Source: Treponema sp.
Lineage (GTDB): Bacteria; Spirochaetota; Spirochaetia; Treponematales; Treponemataceae
NCBI GenBank assembly: GCA_017446265.1
Contig: JAFSRD010000020.1
Coordinates: 28,233-92,232 of the forward strand
Direction: 5' to 3'
Length of the DNA: 64,000 nt
The translations under genes and the position numbers were made by a program. Of this stretch, positions 25,783-33,715 are shown in pieces (the first letter of the stretch is position 1; each line of letters starts with the position of its first letter). A model generated the notes under the pieces. The model had not been told where the DNA came from. It did not search any database and worked only from the letters and a program-made list of their open reading frames with translations.

Positions 25783-26394
25783 ATGAAACAACATAGGTCT
25801 TCCATGTATGATATGATTCTTGCACTGGGCATGTTTCTCGTCATTGCAGGCTTTCTCATGTTTACATTTTCTCCCGAAGGAACAGAGAGCATTCTCTATG
25901 TGCTGCTTCCTGTTTTGTCTATGATTTGCGGCGCTGTATTTTTATTTTTTACGATGGTGTTTTCGCACAATGCATATCACTTATTTTTTGGCATTCTGTT
26001 CAGTTTGTGCGGCTTTTTCTTTACACTCGTTGCCAATAAAATTGTTCCGTATACATTTAAAGAATGGTGGCCGCTTGCAGTGATTTTTATAGGTGTTTCA
26101 GTTTTTGCCGCCGGCTGTTATAGAAAGCAAAAAGTGATTGTTAAATTTACGTTTCCGTCGCTGCTGTTTGTTGCCATGGGCATGATATTTTTGCTTTTTT
26201 CGTTTCATGTGATTCGCGTCTCATTCTACAATTTTGTTTTGATTTTTGGACCGTTCGCACTTATGGCAAGCGGTGTGTTTATGATTGTTCTTTTTCTTCT
26301 ACAACGCAAATACAATCAGTTTTATGTTGAAGAAGAAATTGTTGAAATAGCTGAAGACGAAGATATTTTTCTGGAGCAAAGTGATACCAAGTGA
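25783..26394 (+). CDS. Six-helix membrane protein of unknown function
   Basis: 203 residues with six hydrophobic segments (about 10-28, 38-58, 63-85, 92-112, 124-144, 148-170) and an acidic C-terminal tail (VEEEIVEIAEDEDIFLEQ). I do not recognise a family. A short-loop, evenly spaced helix pattern resembles the membrane part of LiaF/PspC-neighbour proteins, but without a diagnostic motif. Two starts are possible: ATG 25783, almost at the predicted transcription start, or ATG 25804. Its stop overlaps the GTG start of the lipoprotein gene (GTGA), so translation is coupled. Confidence 0.75.
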   Translation: MKQHRSSMYDMILALGMFLVIAGFLMFTFSPEGTESILYVLLPVLSMICGAVFLFFTMVFSHNAYHLFFGILFSLCGFFFTLVANKIVPYTFKEWWPLAVIFIGVSVFAAGCYRKQKVIVKFTFPSLLFVAMGMIFLLFSFHVIRVSFYNFVLIFGPFALMASGVFMIVLFLLQRKYNQFYVEEEIVEIAEDEDIFLEQSDTK

Positions 26395-28115
26395 ATATTT
26401 TCACAAAAGCTGCCGCATTATTATTGATTCTCTTGGTATGCGTTTCATGCGCTTCAACAAAAAAAGGCGCCGCTGCTTCTAAAACATATGGCGAAGAACA
26501 GGGCGGCACGTCAATCAACATTGCTGTGCCAAAAAAAAACAGCCGCACCTATTTTTCTCGTATAGATGCTGCAATAATGGAGCAAGCAGAAAACGGTTCG
26601 CCCGAAGCTATCCGCGCGGCTGTAGCGCGCATTCGAAAGCCAGAGCTTAATTACAGCGAAAACGAAAAGGTGTTGCTCACGCTGCTTGCAGATGTTATGA
26701 AGATAGCATGGCCGTCAGAACGCGCCGAATGGGACACTCCCGCAGTGACAGAAGAAACGCCGTATCTTGGTGCAATAGATTCTGTGCGCAAAGGTATTTA
26801 TGATTTTAGTACAGGCAATGTCGATTTTTTTACACTCGTGCTGCCTTCGCTTGTTGTCATCAACGATAATGATGTGTCGAGGTATGTTGCCACAGCAGAA
26901 CAGGCGTTGCTCGCAGGCATTTTGTTGCGTCCGCAATCTACGCTTGCGAATTATTTGCTCGGACTGTTATATCAAAAGGCAAACCGCGCTGAAGAAGCGC
27001 TTGCTTGTTTTGTACGGGCAGTGCAGTCTTCTCCGTCTACGCTTGAGACTTCTTTTGCTCATGCAAGTTGTCTCAAAGCGCTTGGCCGCATGAGTGAGGC
27101 GTTCACCATTGCGGACGCGCTGCATTCACGCTATCCCAACAACATACGTGTGTTGAAATTGTGCGCTGAGACTTCTTTTGCGCTCAACAATTTTTCTGCT
27201 GCTGAAGAATATGTAGCACGTGTATTGCAGCAAACCCCAAACGATTTGGAGTATGTGCTGTTTCGCGCGCGCATCTTGGCGGAAAAAGGCGATTTTATCC
27301 GCGCTGTGTCATTGCTCGACGTGTATTCACGGCAAGATACAACATCGCGCGACTACTTATTGCTGCGTGCGCATATTCAAAGCGACTGGAGCAAAAACGT
27401 GAGTGCTGCTGTTGCGACCATAGAAAACGCGCTTGCCCGTTATCCGAACGATTTGGAAGTGCTGCTCTTTGCGGCAAAACTCGCTTCTATAACTGGTTCG
27501 CCTGTCGGTGGAAAAACTGCTGGAGAATACGCGCAAGCTGTTCTTGCGGCAGACCCTGAAAATAACGAAGCTCGACGATACGAAATAGCAGGAATGATGC
27601 AGAGTGGCAATTGGACAAGCGCATATGCGGTGAGCAGCGCACTCATGCAAAAAAGCGATTCCCGCAACGATATTTTTACGCACATACGTATTTGCCTTGA
27701 AACACGACACAACGACGAAGCGTGGAATTTGATTTCACCGCTGTACGCTGAAAATCCTGCTGATGAAGATGTAGTGCAATCGTATATCCTCGTTCTTTCG
27801 CGCATTGGGCGAACGTCACAAGCGCTTGCGCTTATTAACTCGTTGCTTGGCAGCGCAACACAACGCATGAAAAGTTTTTTATATTACAGGCGCAGTTTTC
27901 TCGTTACGACACAGGAAGAGTCGCTTGCTGATTTGCGTTCAAGCCTCATCGCAAACCCGCGCAACAGCGATGCGCTTTTTCGCCTATACGAGATTTATTA
28001 CGGGCGAAAAGATTATCGACGCGCGCAGTATTACCTTCGGCAAGTAGTAGCGCTTGACCCGAACAATGGCGCAATGCGGCGGCTCAATGACGAGCTTTCG
28101 GAACTCATAAAATAA
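26391..28115 (+). CDS. Large TPR-repeat lipoprotein
   Basis: 574 residues from a GTG start. Lipobox VCVSC at about residue 20. From residue 170 to the end the protein is TPR repeats, for example ANYLLGLLYQKANRAEEALACFVRAV, LKALGRMSEAFTIADALHSRYP, AETSFALNNFSAAEEYVARVLQQTPND, FRLYEIYYGRKDYRRAQYYLRQVVALDPNN. There is no catalytic domain, so it is a periplasmic-side scaffold. The GTG start overlaps the upstream stop, and its own stop overlaps the next ATG (TAATG). The chain of overlaps with a six-helix protein and a CapA-like protein suggests one envelope complex, but the partner is not known. Confidence 0.82.
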   Translation: MNIFTKAAALLLILLVCVSCASTKKGAAASKTYGEEQGGTSINIAVPKKNSRTYFSRIDAAIMEQAENGSPEAIRAAVARIRKPELNYSENEKVLLTLLADVMKIAWPSERAEWDTPAVTEETPYLGAIDSVRKGIYDFSTGNVDFFTLVLPSLVVINDNDVSRYVATAEQALLAGILLRPQSTLANYLLGLLYQKANRAEEALACFVRAVQSSPSTLETSFAHASCLKALGRMSEAFTIADALHSRYPNNIRVLKLCAETSFALNNFSAAEEYVARVLQQTPNDLEYVLFRARILAEKGDFIRAVSLLDVYSRQDTTSRDYLLLRAHIQSDWSKNVSAAVATIENALARYPNDLEVLLFAAKLASITGSPVGGKTAGEYAQAVLAADPENNEARRYEIAGMMQSGNWTSAYAVSSALMQKSDSRNDIFTHIRICLETRHNDEAWNLISPLYAENPADEDVVQSYILVLSRIGRTSQALALINSLLGSATQRMKSFLYYRRSFLVTTQEESLADLRSSLIANPRNSDALFRLYEIYYGRKDYRRAQYYLRQVVALDPNNGAMRRLNDELSELIK

Positions 28116-29734
28116 TGCATATGATACAGAATATAAAAGATAACGTGTATGTTAAAAAATTTATGCAAAAAGACGCGAGACTGAAAGCTGTCATGCTGTC
28201 GGTTGCGGCATGCGCTGCTGCCCTGCTGCTTGTCCTTGTGCTTCGTGCATTCCGCCCGGTGCGCTACTGTGTGCGCATCTGCGATGAGTTGTATGAGCAG
28301 TACGAAGCGAGCATTGAAGAAGCAAACGCGTTGAAAAAACGTGCGTTTGTATTTGTGCGAGAAACTGATTCTGCGGCAGTGCAGTTTTTCGGCGCAATTC
28401 ACGTAACTGCGGCGCGCATTTTTATTAAGACGGAGCTGCCGCTTGTTGCAAGCGCACGGTACGCAAATGAAACATATTATGCGCTCGCTGCTAAAGCGAT
28501 TTTACCTACAGTAAAAGCAGATTTTGAAAACGAAGGCGCAAAAACAAATTCTGTGCTTTCGCCCGACGTGAGCGTTTCGTTTGCAGATGCGTACTCTATT
28601 CCTGAAGGAAGCCGCGCGCTCCCTGTTGAAGGCGTGTACGCGGGCGAAGACGGCTATGCGCTTTATCAGACAACGTATGCTGTATGCGCAGTGTATGTAG
28701 AAAAGGTTGCAGATGATGTACGCACCTGGTGCGAAGCGGCGTTTGGCGAGCGCATTGCAAAAGCTGACGATGCGCTGTTTTCAGATGGCAAGGTTCTTGC
28801 AAATGATGTGTTGGCGCAAAGCGACGTTACGGTACAAAGCAACGCGCGTATACGCCGCCATGCGCCTGTCTTTGTTGCAAGTGTCGGCGACATAATGGTA
28901 GCGCGCGGTGTTGAAGACATTCTAATACAGCAAAAAGACGGGCTTGCAAAAGTATTCGGCACGACACTTCCTGTATTGCAAAAAAACGACATCACTATTG
29001 GAAATCTTGAAGGCGTTGTAACAGATTCATGGAGCAATGCGACAAAAACATATACATTTAAATTTAAGGAAGCAGTGCTGCCGTTTTTAAAACAAGCAGG
29101 ATTTACCTATCTTATGCAGGCGAACAATCACTGCTACGATTATGGTGAAGCAGGATTTAAAGATACGCTTGCAGCGTTGCGCAAGTATGACATTCCGACA
29201 AGCGGCGCGGGCCGCAATGCAGACGAAGCGAAGCAATTTTATCATACGACAGTTGGCGACACGACATTTGCGATTATTTCGTGTGGTGCATATCCTGTTG
29301 AGCGTTCTGGTTTTAACGGCAGGACAACTGCAACTGCAACAGAAACGCGTGCGGGCATCTTATGGCAGAGCGACGAACTTTTGATGAGCATTGCACAGGA
29401 AAAAGCTATGAATAATTTTGTCATTGTGAACGTGCATGGCGGCGAGGAGTATCGCTTTGCACCGACAAAAGCGCAACGCGAGCTGTACGAGTCGTTTTGC
29501 GATGCGGGGGCAGATGTCGTGTTTGGAAGCCACCCGCATGTGCTCCAGCCAATTGTGTGGCGCGGCAAAAGTTTGATAGTGTACAGTCTTGGCAATTTTT
29601 TGTTCAACGGCATGGATGAAATGCCTGGCGCAACAGACAGTATGATTGTGCGGCTCGGCATTCTCGACGGAAAGATTGCGTATGTTGAAAAATATAATGC
29701 TGTGCTTAACGGCACGAGCGTTGCGCTCAAATAG
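28115..29734 (+). CDS. CapA-family (PGA_cap) metallophosphatase-like membrane protein
   Basis: 539 residues. A membrane anchor (about 27-47) is followed by a 200-residue region without recognised motifs and then a CapA/PgsA-type domain: VASVGDIMVARGVEDIL (about 250-267), NLEGVVTDSW, FTYLMQANNHCYDYGEAGFKDTLAALRKYDIPTSGAG, VNVHGGEEYRFAPTKAQREL and DVVFGSHPHVLQPIVWRGKSLIVYSLGNFLFNG. The metal ligands (Asp in GD, Glu/Asn in NLEG, Asn-His, His in SHPH) are all present. In bacilli this protein is needed for poly-gamma-glutamate capsule export; here no capsule synthase is nearby, so substrate is open. Confidence 0.88.
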   Translation: MHMIQNIKDNVYVKKFMQKDARLKAVMLSVAACAAALLLVLVLRAFRPVRYCVRICDELYEQYEASIEEANALKKRAFVFVRETDSAAVQFFGAIHVTAARIFIKTELPLVASARYANETYYALAAKAILPTVKADFENEGAKTNSVLSPDVSVSFADAYSIPEGSRALPVEGVYAGEDGYALYQTTYAVCAVYVEKVADDVRTWCEAAFGERIAKADDALFSDGKVLANDVLAQSDVTVQSNARIRRHAPVFVASVGDIMVARGVEDILIQQKDGLAKVFGTTLPVLQKNDITIGNLEGVVTDSWSNATKTYTFKFKEAVLPFLKQAGFTYLMQANNHCYDYGEAGFKDTLAALRKYDIPTSGAGRNADEAKQFYHTTVGDTTFAIISCGAYPVERSGFNGRTTATATETRAGILWQSDELLMSIAQEKAMNNFVIVNVHGGEEYRFAPTKAQRELYESFCDAGADVVFGSHPHVLQPIVWRGKSLIVYSLGNFLFNGMDEMPGATDSMIVRLGILDGKIAYVEKYNAVLNGTSVALK

Positions 29735-29807
29735 CACGGAAGAAGTGGGGCTGGGGCGAAGAAACCACGCAGGGGTGTCGTTGCCCCAGAGAATGCAAGA
29801 AGAAATC

Positions 29808-29836
29808 TTGCGAGAGCTGCAATTTTCTAGTACAAT
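29808..29836 (+). promoter_or_regulatory. Promoter of argG
   Basis: TTGCGA (29808-29813), exactly 17 bp, TACAAT (29831-29836). It is preceded by two inverted repeats, CTGGGGC / GCCCCAG (about 29751-29795) and GCAAGA / TCTTGC (about 29795-29811), the second overlapping the -35 box. The first may terminate the upstream CapA operon. Confidence 0.55.
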
Positions 29837-29887
29837 AGACCTGTTTAATAAATTTTTGAAATTTGTTTTTACTAAAGAGGCAGTGTC

Positions 29888-31156
29888 ATGGTAAAAAAAG
29901 ATAAAGTGATTTTAGCATATTCGGGCGGTCTTGATACGACTGTTATTATCCCGTGGCTTAAAGAGAATTATGATTATGACGTAATTGCCGTGTGTATTGA
30001 TTTGGGGCAGGGCGACAACTGGAAAGCGATAAAAGCGCGCGCTCTTAAAACAGGAGCAAGTGCGTGCTACGTTGTTGACGCGCGCGAAGAATACATTGAA
30101 GAATATATTTGGCCTACGCTCAAAGGTGGCGCGTTGTATGAAGACCGCTATTTGCTCGGCACCGCAACGGCTCGTCCGCTCATTGGAAAAATTCTTGTTG
30201 AATACGCGCGGCAGGAAAAGGCTGTTGCAATTTGTCACGGAGCAACGGGCAAGGGCAATGACCAAGTGCGCTTTGAACTTGCAATTAAAGCGTTTGCGCC
30301 TGACCTTGAAGTGATTGCAGCCTGGCGCGATGCAAAATGGATGTTGCAAAGCCGTGAGGATGAAATCAGATTTCTTGAAGAGCGAAACATTCCTGTGCCG
30401 ATAAAAAAATCGTCGTCGTACAGTCGCGATGAAAATATTTGGCACATAAGCCATGAAGGGCTTGACCTTGAAGAGCCGAAAAACGAGCCGCTGTGGAAAA
30501 CAACGCTAAAAAACACCAAGATGCCGGAAGACGCACCTGATAAAGTGGAATATGTCAAAATAACGTTTGAAAAAGGTGTTCCTGTTGCAATAAACGACAA
30601 AAAAATGAAAGCGCTTGCGCTTATGGAAACGCTCAACAAAATAGGTGGAAAAAACGGCATAGGCGTTGTTGACCTTGTAGAGAACAGATGCGTTGGTATG
30701 AAAAGCCGCGGCGTGTATGAAACGCCTGCCGGCACAATTTTGTACTACGCGCATGAGCAGCTCGAGCACTTGTGCCTTGACCGCGATACATATCATTTTA
30801 AGCAGCATGTTGCGCTTAAGCAGGCAGAGCTCATCTACAATGGCTTGTGGTTTACAAAACTTATGGACGGCATTATGGCATTTAACAATGCTGTTGAAGA
30901 AACCGTAACCGGCTGGGTGCGCTTGAAGTTATATAAAGGAAGCGTACATGGTGCGGGTTCATACTCGCCGTACAGCTTATATAACGAGAGCATTGCAAGT
31001 TTTACGACAGGCAATATGTATGACCATCACGATGCGCAGGGCTTCATTACATTGACAGGATTGCCAATAAAAGTGCGCGCGATGATGGAGCAGCAACTGG
31101 GAAAAGGGCAGGCTGTCGTAAAAAGCGGCAAGCTCAAAAGGCGGCCTATAGAATGA
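29888..31156 (+). CDS. argG: Argininosuccinate synthase
   Basis: 422 residues. Joins citrulline and aspartate with ATP. The PP-loop AYSGGLDTTVIIPWL (10-24), DAREEYIEEYIWPTLKGGALYEDRYLLGTATARPLIGK, CHGATGKGNDQVRFE and SRDENIWHISHEGLDLE are complete and typical. AGAGG precedes the ATG and a good promoter lies at 29808-29836. argH is not in the window, so whether a full arginine route or an isolated citrulline-recycling step exists cannot be judged. The last codons overlap the start of an exported protein gene (ATGA). Confidence 0.97.
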   Translation: MVKKDKVILAYSGGLDTTVIIPWLKENYDYDVIAVCIDLGQGDNWKAIKARALKTGASACYVVDAREEYIEEYIWPTLKGGALYEDRYLLGTATARPLIGKILVEYARQEKAVAICHGATGKGNDQVRFELAIKAFAPDLEVIAAWRDAKWMLQSREDEIRFLEERNIPVPIKKSSSYSRDENIWHISHEGLDLEEPKNEPLWKTTLKNTKMPEDAPDKVEYVKITFEKGVPVAINDKKMKALALMETLNKIGGKNGIGVVDLVENRCVGMKSRGVYETPAGTILYYAHEQLEHLCLDRDTYHFKQHVALKQAELIYNGLWFTKLMDGIMAFNNAVEETVTGWVRLKLYKGSVHGAGSYSPYSLYNESIASFTTGNMYDHHDAQGFITLTGLPIKVRAMMEQQLGKGQAVVKSGKLKRRPIE

Positions 31157-31983
31157 AAACGATTGTTACAACTATGATAGTCATGCTGGCAGCTCCCATG
31201 CTTTTTTGTCAAAGCGTGTCGGCAGATGGCGTTCTTATGTCGTTGCGCGAAGTGCTTGGCGTAAGCGAGGGCGACATGCAAAAGATTGCAAACGGCGAAC
31301 TTGTTTCCAGCAACAACAGCGATGGCACAGATTTGACTGCGTATGTTCCTGCTGGCAGCGTGATTGCAGAAATGTTGCAAACAGCTCCTACAGGCAAAAA
31401 AGGTTTTGCGATTGCCTCTGTTACGCTTGTGCCATATCCTGCTTCGTGGAATCGCATGAGTGCCAGCGAACGCATGCTTGCGCTTTACAATGTGCTTGGT
31501 TGCATCTCTACACAAAAGGGCATTACGTATATTTCACGGCGTGCGGGGTACAAGCCAAAAGAACTTTTTACACAGTCATACTACATTGCAAACGAAAACA
31601 AAAAATCACCTCCGCTTTCGGATATAACGGCGGCTGTTGTTCCCGAAACAGAAGTGCGGTATGTGTTTCAAGAGGACACATCATTTGGCGAAAATACATA
31701 CCGCCACACATACACGAATTCCGATGATGAGATTTTTGTTGAAATAACCAACTGCACGCCTATGAAGTATCGTGGTGTAACGTGTCTCAAAAAAGAAGAG
31801 ATGCGCATGTGCATTTCACTCTACCCCGTACAAGAAGGCGTACTTGTTTCGTCTGCCGCAATCGTTACGGGGCATAAGACGACTGTTACTGTTGTCGTTG
31901 TAAAAGTTGATTTGGCTGATTCTTTCAAACGGCGTACTGATGCGCTCCACGCGTGGTTTAAAAAGCACGTAGAAGGGCAATAG
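31153..31983 (+). CDS. Exported protein of unknown function, coupled to argG
   Basis: 276 residues with a signal peptide (about 1-20, ending LFCQS; no lipobox at the correct spot, though the Cys could be read as one). The rest is a soluble beta-rich domain with phrases ASVTLVPYPASWNRMSASERMLALYNVLGCISTQKGITYISRRAGYKPKELF and a Val-rich strand TTVTVVVVKVDLADSFKRR near the end. I do not recognise it; it looks like a conserved spirochaete exported family. The ATGA overlap with argG couples translation even though one product is cytosolic and the other exported. A 16-bp gap separates it from the Lrp-type gene. Confidence 0.75.
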   Translation: MKTIVTTMIVMLAAPMLFCQSVSADGVLMSLREVLGVSEGDMQKIANGELVSSNNSDGTDLTAYVPAGSVIAEMLQTAPTGKKGFAIASVTLVPYPASWNRMSASERMLALYNVLGCISTQKGITYISRRAGYKPKELFTQSYYIANENKKSPPLSDITAAVVPETEVRYVFQEDTSFGENTYRHTYTNSDDEIFVEITNCTPMKYRGVTCLKKEEMRMCISLYPVQEGVLVSSAAIVTGHKTTVTVVVVKVDLADSFKRRTDALHAWFKKHVEGQ

Positions 31984-31999
31984 GTATGAGGGGCAATAC

Positions 32000-32494
32000 A
32001 TGAATGATACAGATGAAATACTAGATTTGTTGCGCGAGAATGCGCGTCTTTCTGTAGAAGATATTTCCGCAATGACAAAAAAGTCTACAGAAGAAGTTCA
32101 AGCCATAATAAAAAAATTGGAAGACGGCGGCATTATTATGAAATATGCTGCAATCATCAATCCTGAAAAAGATGACATTCACAAGGATATGGTTCGAGCG
32201 GAAATTGAAATACAAGTAACTCCGCAGAGGAATAAAGGGTTTGATGCAATTGCAGATAGAATTTGGAGATTCCCGCAAGTGAAGTCGCTTTATTTGATGA
32301 GTGGCGGTTACGATTTAAAAGTTATTATTGAAGGCGAGACTTTAAAAGAGGTTGCACTTTTTGTTTCAAGCAAGCTGTCAACTTTAGAAGGAGTGCGTTC
32401 GACAAAAACTCATTTTATTTTAAAAACTTACAAAGAGAATGACATTGTATATGTTGAACAAGACCGTGACAGTCGTGAAGGAGTTACGGCGTAA
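32000..32494 (+). CDS. Lrp/AsnC-family transcription regulator
   Basis: 164 residues. A short winged-helix HTH (about 5-60: DEILDLLRENARLSVEDISAMTKKSTEEVQAIIKKLEDGGIIMKYAAII) and a C-terminal RAM effector domain (about 65-150: AEIEIQVTPQRNKGFDAIADRIWRFPQVKSLYLMSGGYDLKVIIEG). GAGGGG is 7 bp upstream. The stop overlaps the aminotransferase start (TAATG), so it probably controls or responds to that enzyme's amino-acid substrate. Codons here are visibly poorer in GCG/CGC than in surrounding genes. Confidence 0.9.
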   Translation: MNDTDEILDLLRENARLSVEDISAMTKKSTEEVQAIIKKLEDGGIIMKYAAIINPEKDDIHKDMVRAEIEIQVTPQRNKGFDAIADRIWRFPQVKSLYLMSGGYDLKVIIEGETLKEVALFVSSKLSTLEGVRSTKTHFILKTYKENDIVYVEQDRDSREGVTA

Positions 32495-33678
32495 TGAATA
32501 CTCGCTCCGACAGATTTTCAAAAAAGATTCTTGCTACCCCGCCTTCTGGCATTCGTAAATTTTTTGATTTAGTTATAGGGAGAGATGACATTATTTCGCT
32601 TGGAGTTGGCGAGCCAGATTTTCCGACGCCTTGGCAAATGCGAGAAGAAGCATTTTATCATTTGGAAAAAGGTGAAACATCATATACATCAAATTGGGGG
32701 CTTCTTGAACTCCGTGAAGAAATTGTAAAATATCTTACAAAGTATGGAATGTATTACGCCCCTAAAAATGAAATTCTCATAACAATTGGCGGGTCAGAAG
32801 CGGTTGACGCTGTTCTTCGTTCAATATTAAATCCTGGAGATGAAATTATCGTTTGCGAGCCATGCTATGTTTCGTATCAGCCGCTTTCAGAACAATGTGA
32901 AGCAAAACTTATTCACTTGGATACGAGTGGAACTGCTTTTGTTCCAACTGCTGAAAATATCGAAAAAAACATTACGCAAAAGACGAAGGCGCTCATGCTT
33001 TGTTCGCCATCAAATCCAACTGGAAGAATCATTCCAAAAGAGGAATTGCAAAAGATTGCAGAAGTTGTAAAAAAATATAAGCTTTGGTGCATCAGTGATG
33101 AAATTTATGGCGAACTTGTTTATGATAAAAAAAAGCATGTTTCAATCGGGAGTTTTCCCGGTATGAAGGATTACACTGTTATCATAAATGGATTTTCAAA
33201 AGCGTTCGCAATGACTGGATGGCGAATTGGTTATATGGCAGCTCCTGCAGAACTCACTGAACAAGTATGCAAGTTGCATCAGTATTCAACAATTTGCGCT
33301 CCAATTATGAGTCAGTATGCTGCAATTGAAGGTTTAAAAAATGGTTGGAGCGAAGTTGAAAGAATGCGAGTAAGTTACGAGCAGCGTCGGAATCTTATGT
33401 ATAAGGCATTTTTGGATATGGGGCTTCCTTGCACGGAGCCCGAAGGTGCGTTTTACATTTTTCCAGATATTCGTTCAACAGGATTAACAAGTGAAGAGTT
33501 TGCGACACAACTTATCGAAAAATATCAAGTTGCAGTTGTTCCTGGCACTTGTTTTGGAAAAGGCGGCGAAGGGTTTATTCGTTGTTGTTATGCAACCGAT
33601 ATAAATAAAATAAAGATTGCTGTTTCTCGGATTGCTCAAATGGTGAGAGAACAGCGGCGTGGGAGCGCCCAACAGTGA
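32494..33678 (+). CDS. Class I/II PLP-dependent aminotransferase
   Basis: 394 residues, fold type I. The PLP lysine is in INGFSKAFAMTGWRIGYM (about residue 235), with SLGVGEPDFPTP at the start, CSPSNPTGRI for the cofactor Asn and EGAFYIFPDI and GEGFIRCCYA (substrate Arg) at the end. This wording is that of AspC/PatA-like enzymes of the I-gamma group that act on aromatic, aspartate or alanine-type substrates; the exact substrate is open. GGAG is upstream and the start overlaps the Lrp-type gene. Like its partner it is AT-richer than the genes on each side, which may reflect acquisition as a pair. Confidence 0.92.
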   Translation: MNTRSDRFSKKILATPPSGIRKFFDLVIGRDDIISLGVGEPDFPTPWQMREEAFYHLEKGETSYTSNWGLLELREEIVKYLTKYGMYYAPKNEILITIGGSEAVDAVLRSILNPGDEIIVCEPCYVSYQPLSEQCEAKLIHLDTSGTAFVPTAENIEKNITQKTKALMLCSPSNPTGRIIPKEELQKIAEVVKKYKLWCISDEIYGELVYDKKKHVSIGSFPGMKDYTVIINGFSKAFAMTGWRIGYMAAPAELTEQVCKLHQYSTICAPIMSQYAAIEGLKNGWSEVERMRVSYEQRRNLMYKAFLDMGLPCTEPEGAFYIFPDIRSTGLTSEEFATQLIEKYQVAVVPGTCFGKGGEGFIRCCYATDINKIKIAVSRIAQMVREQRRGSAQQ

Positions 33679-33715
33679 TTCGTGCGGTAAATTGTAACAG
33701 GAGATAAATAGCCCG

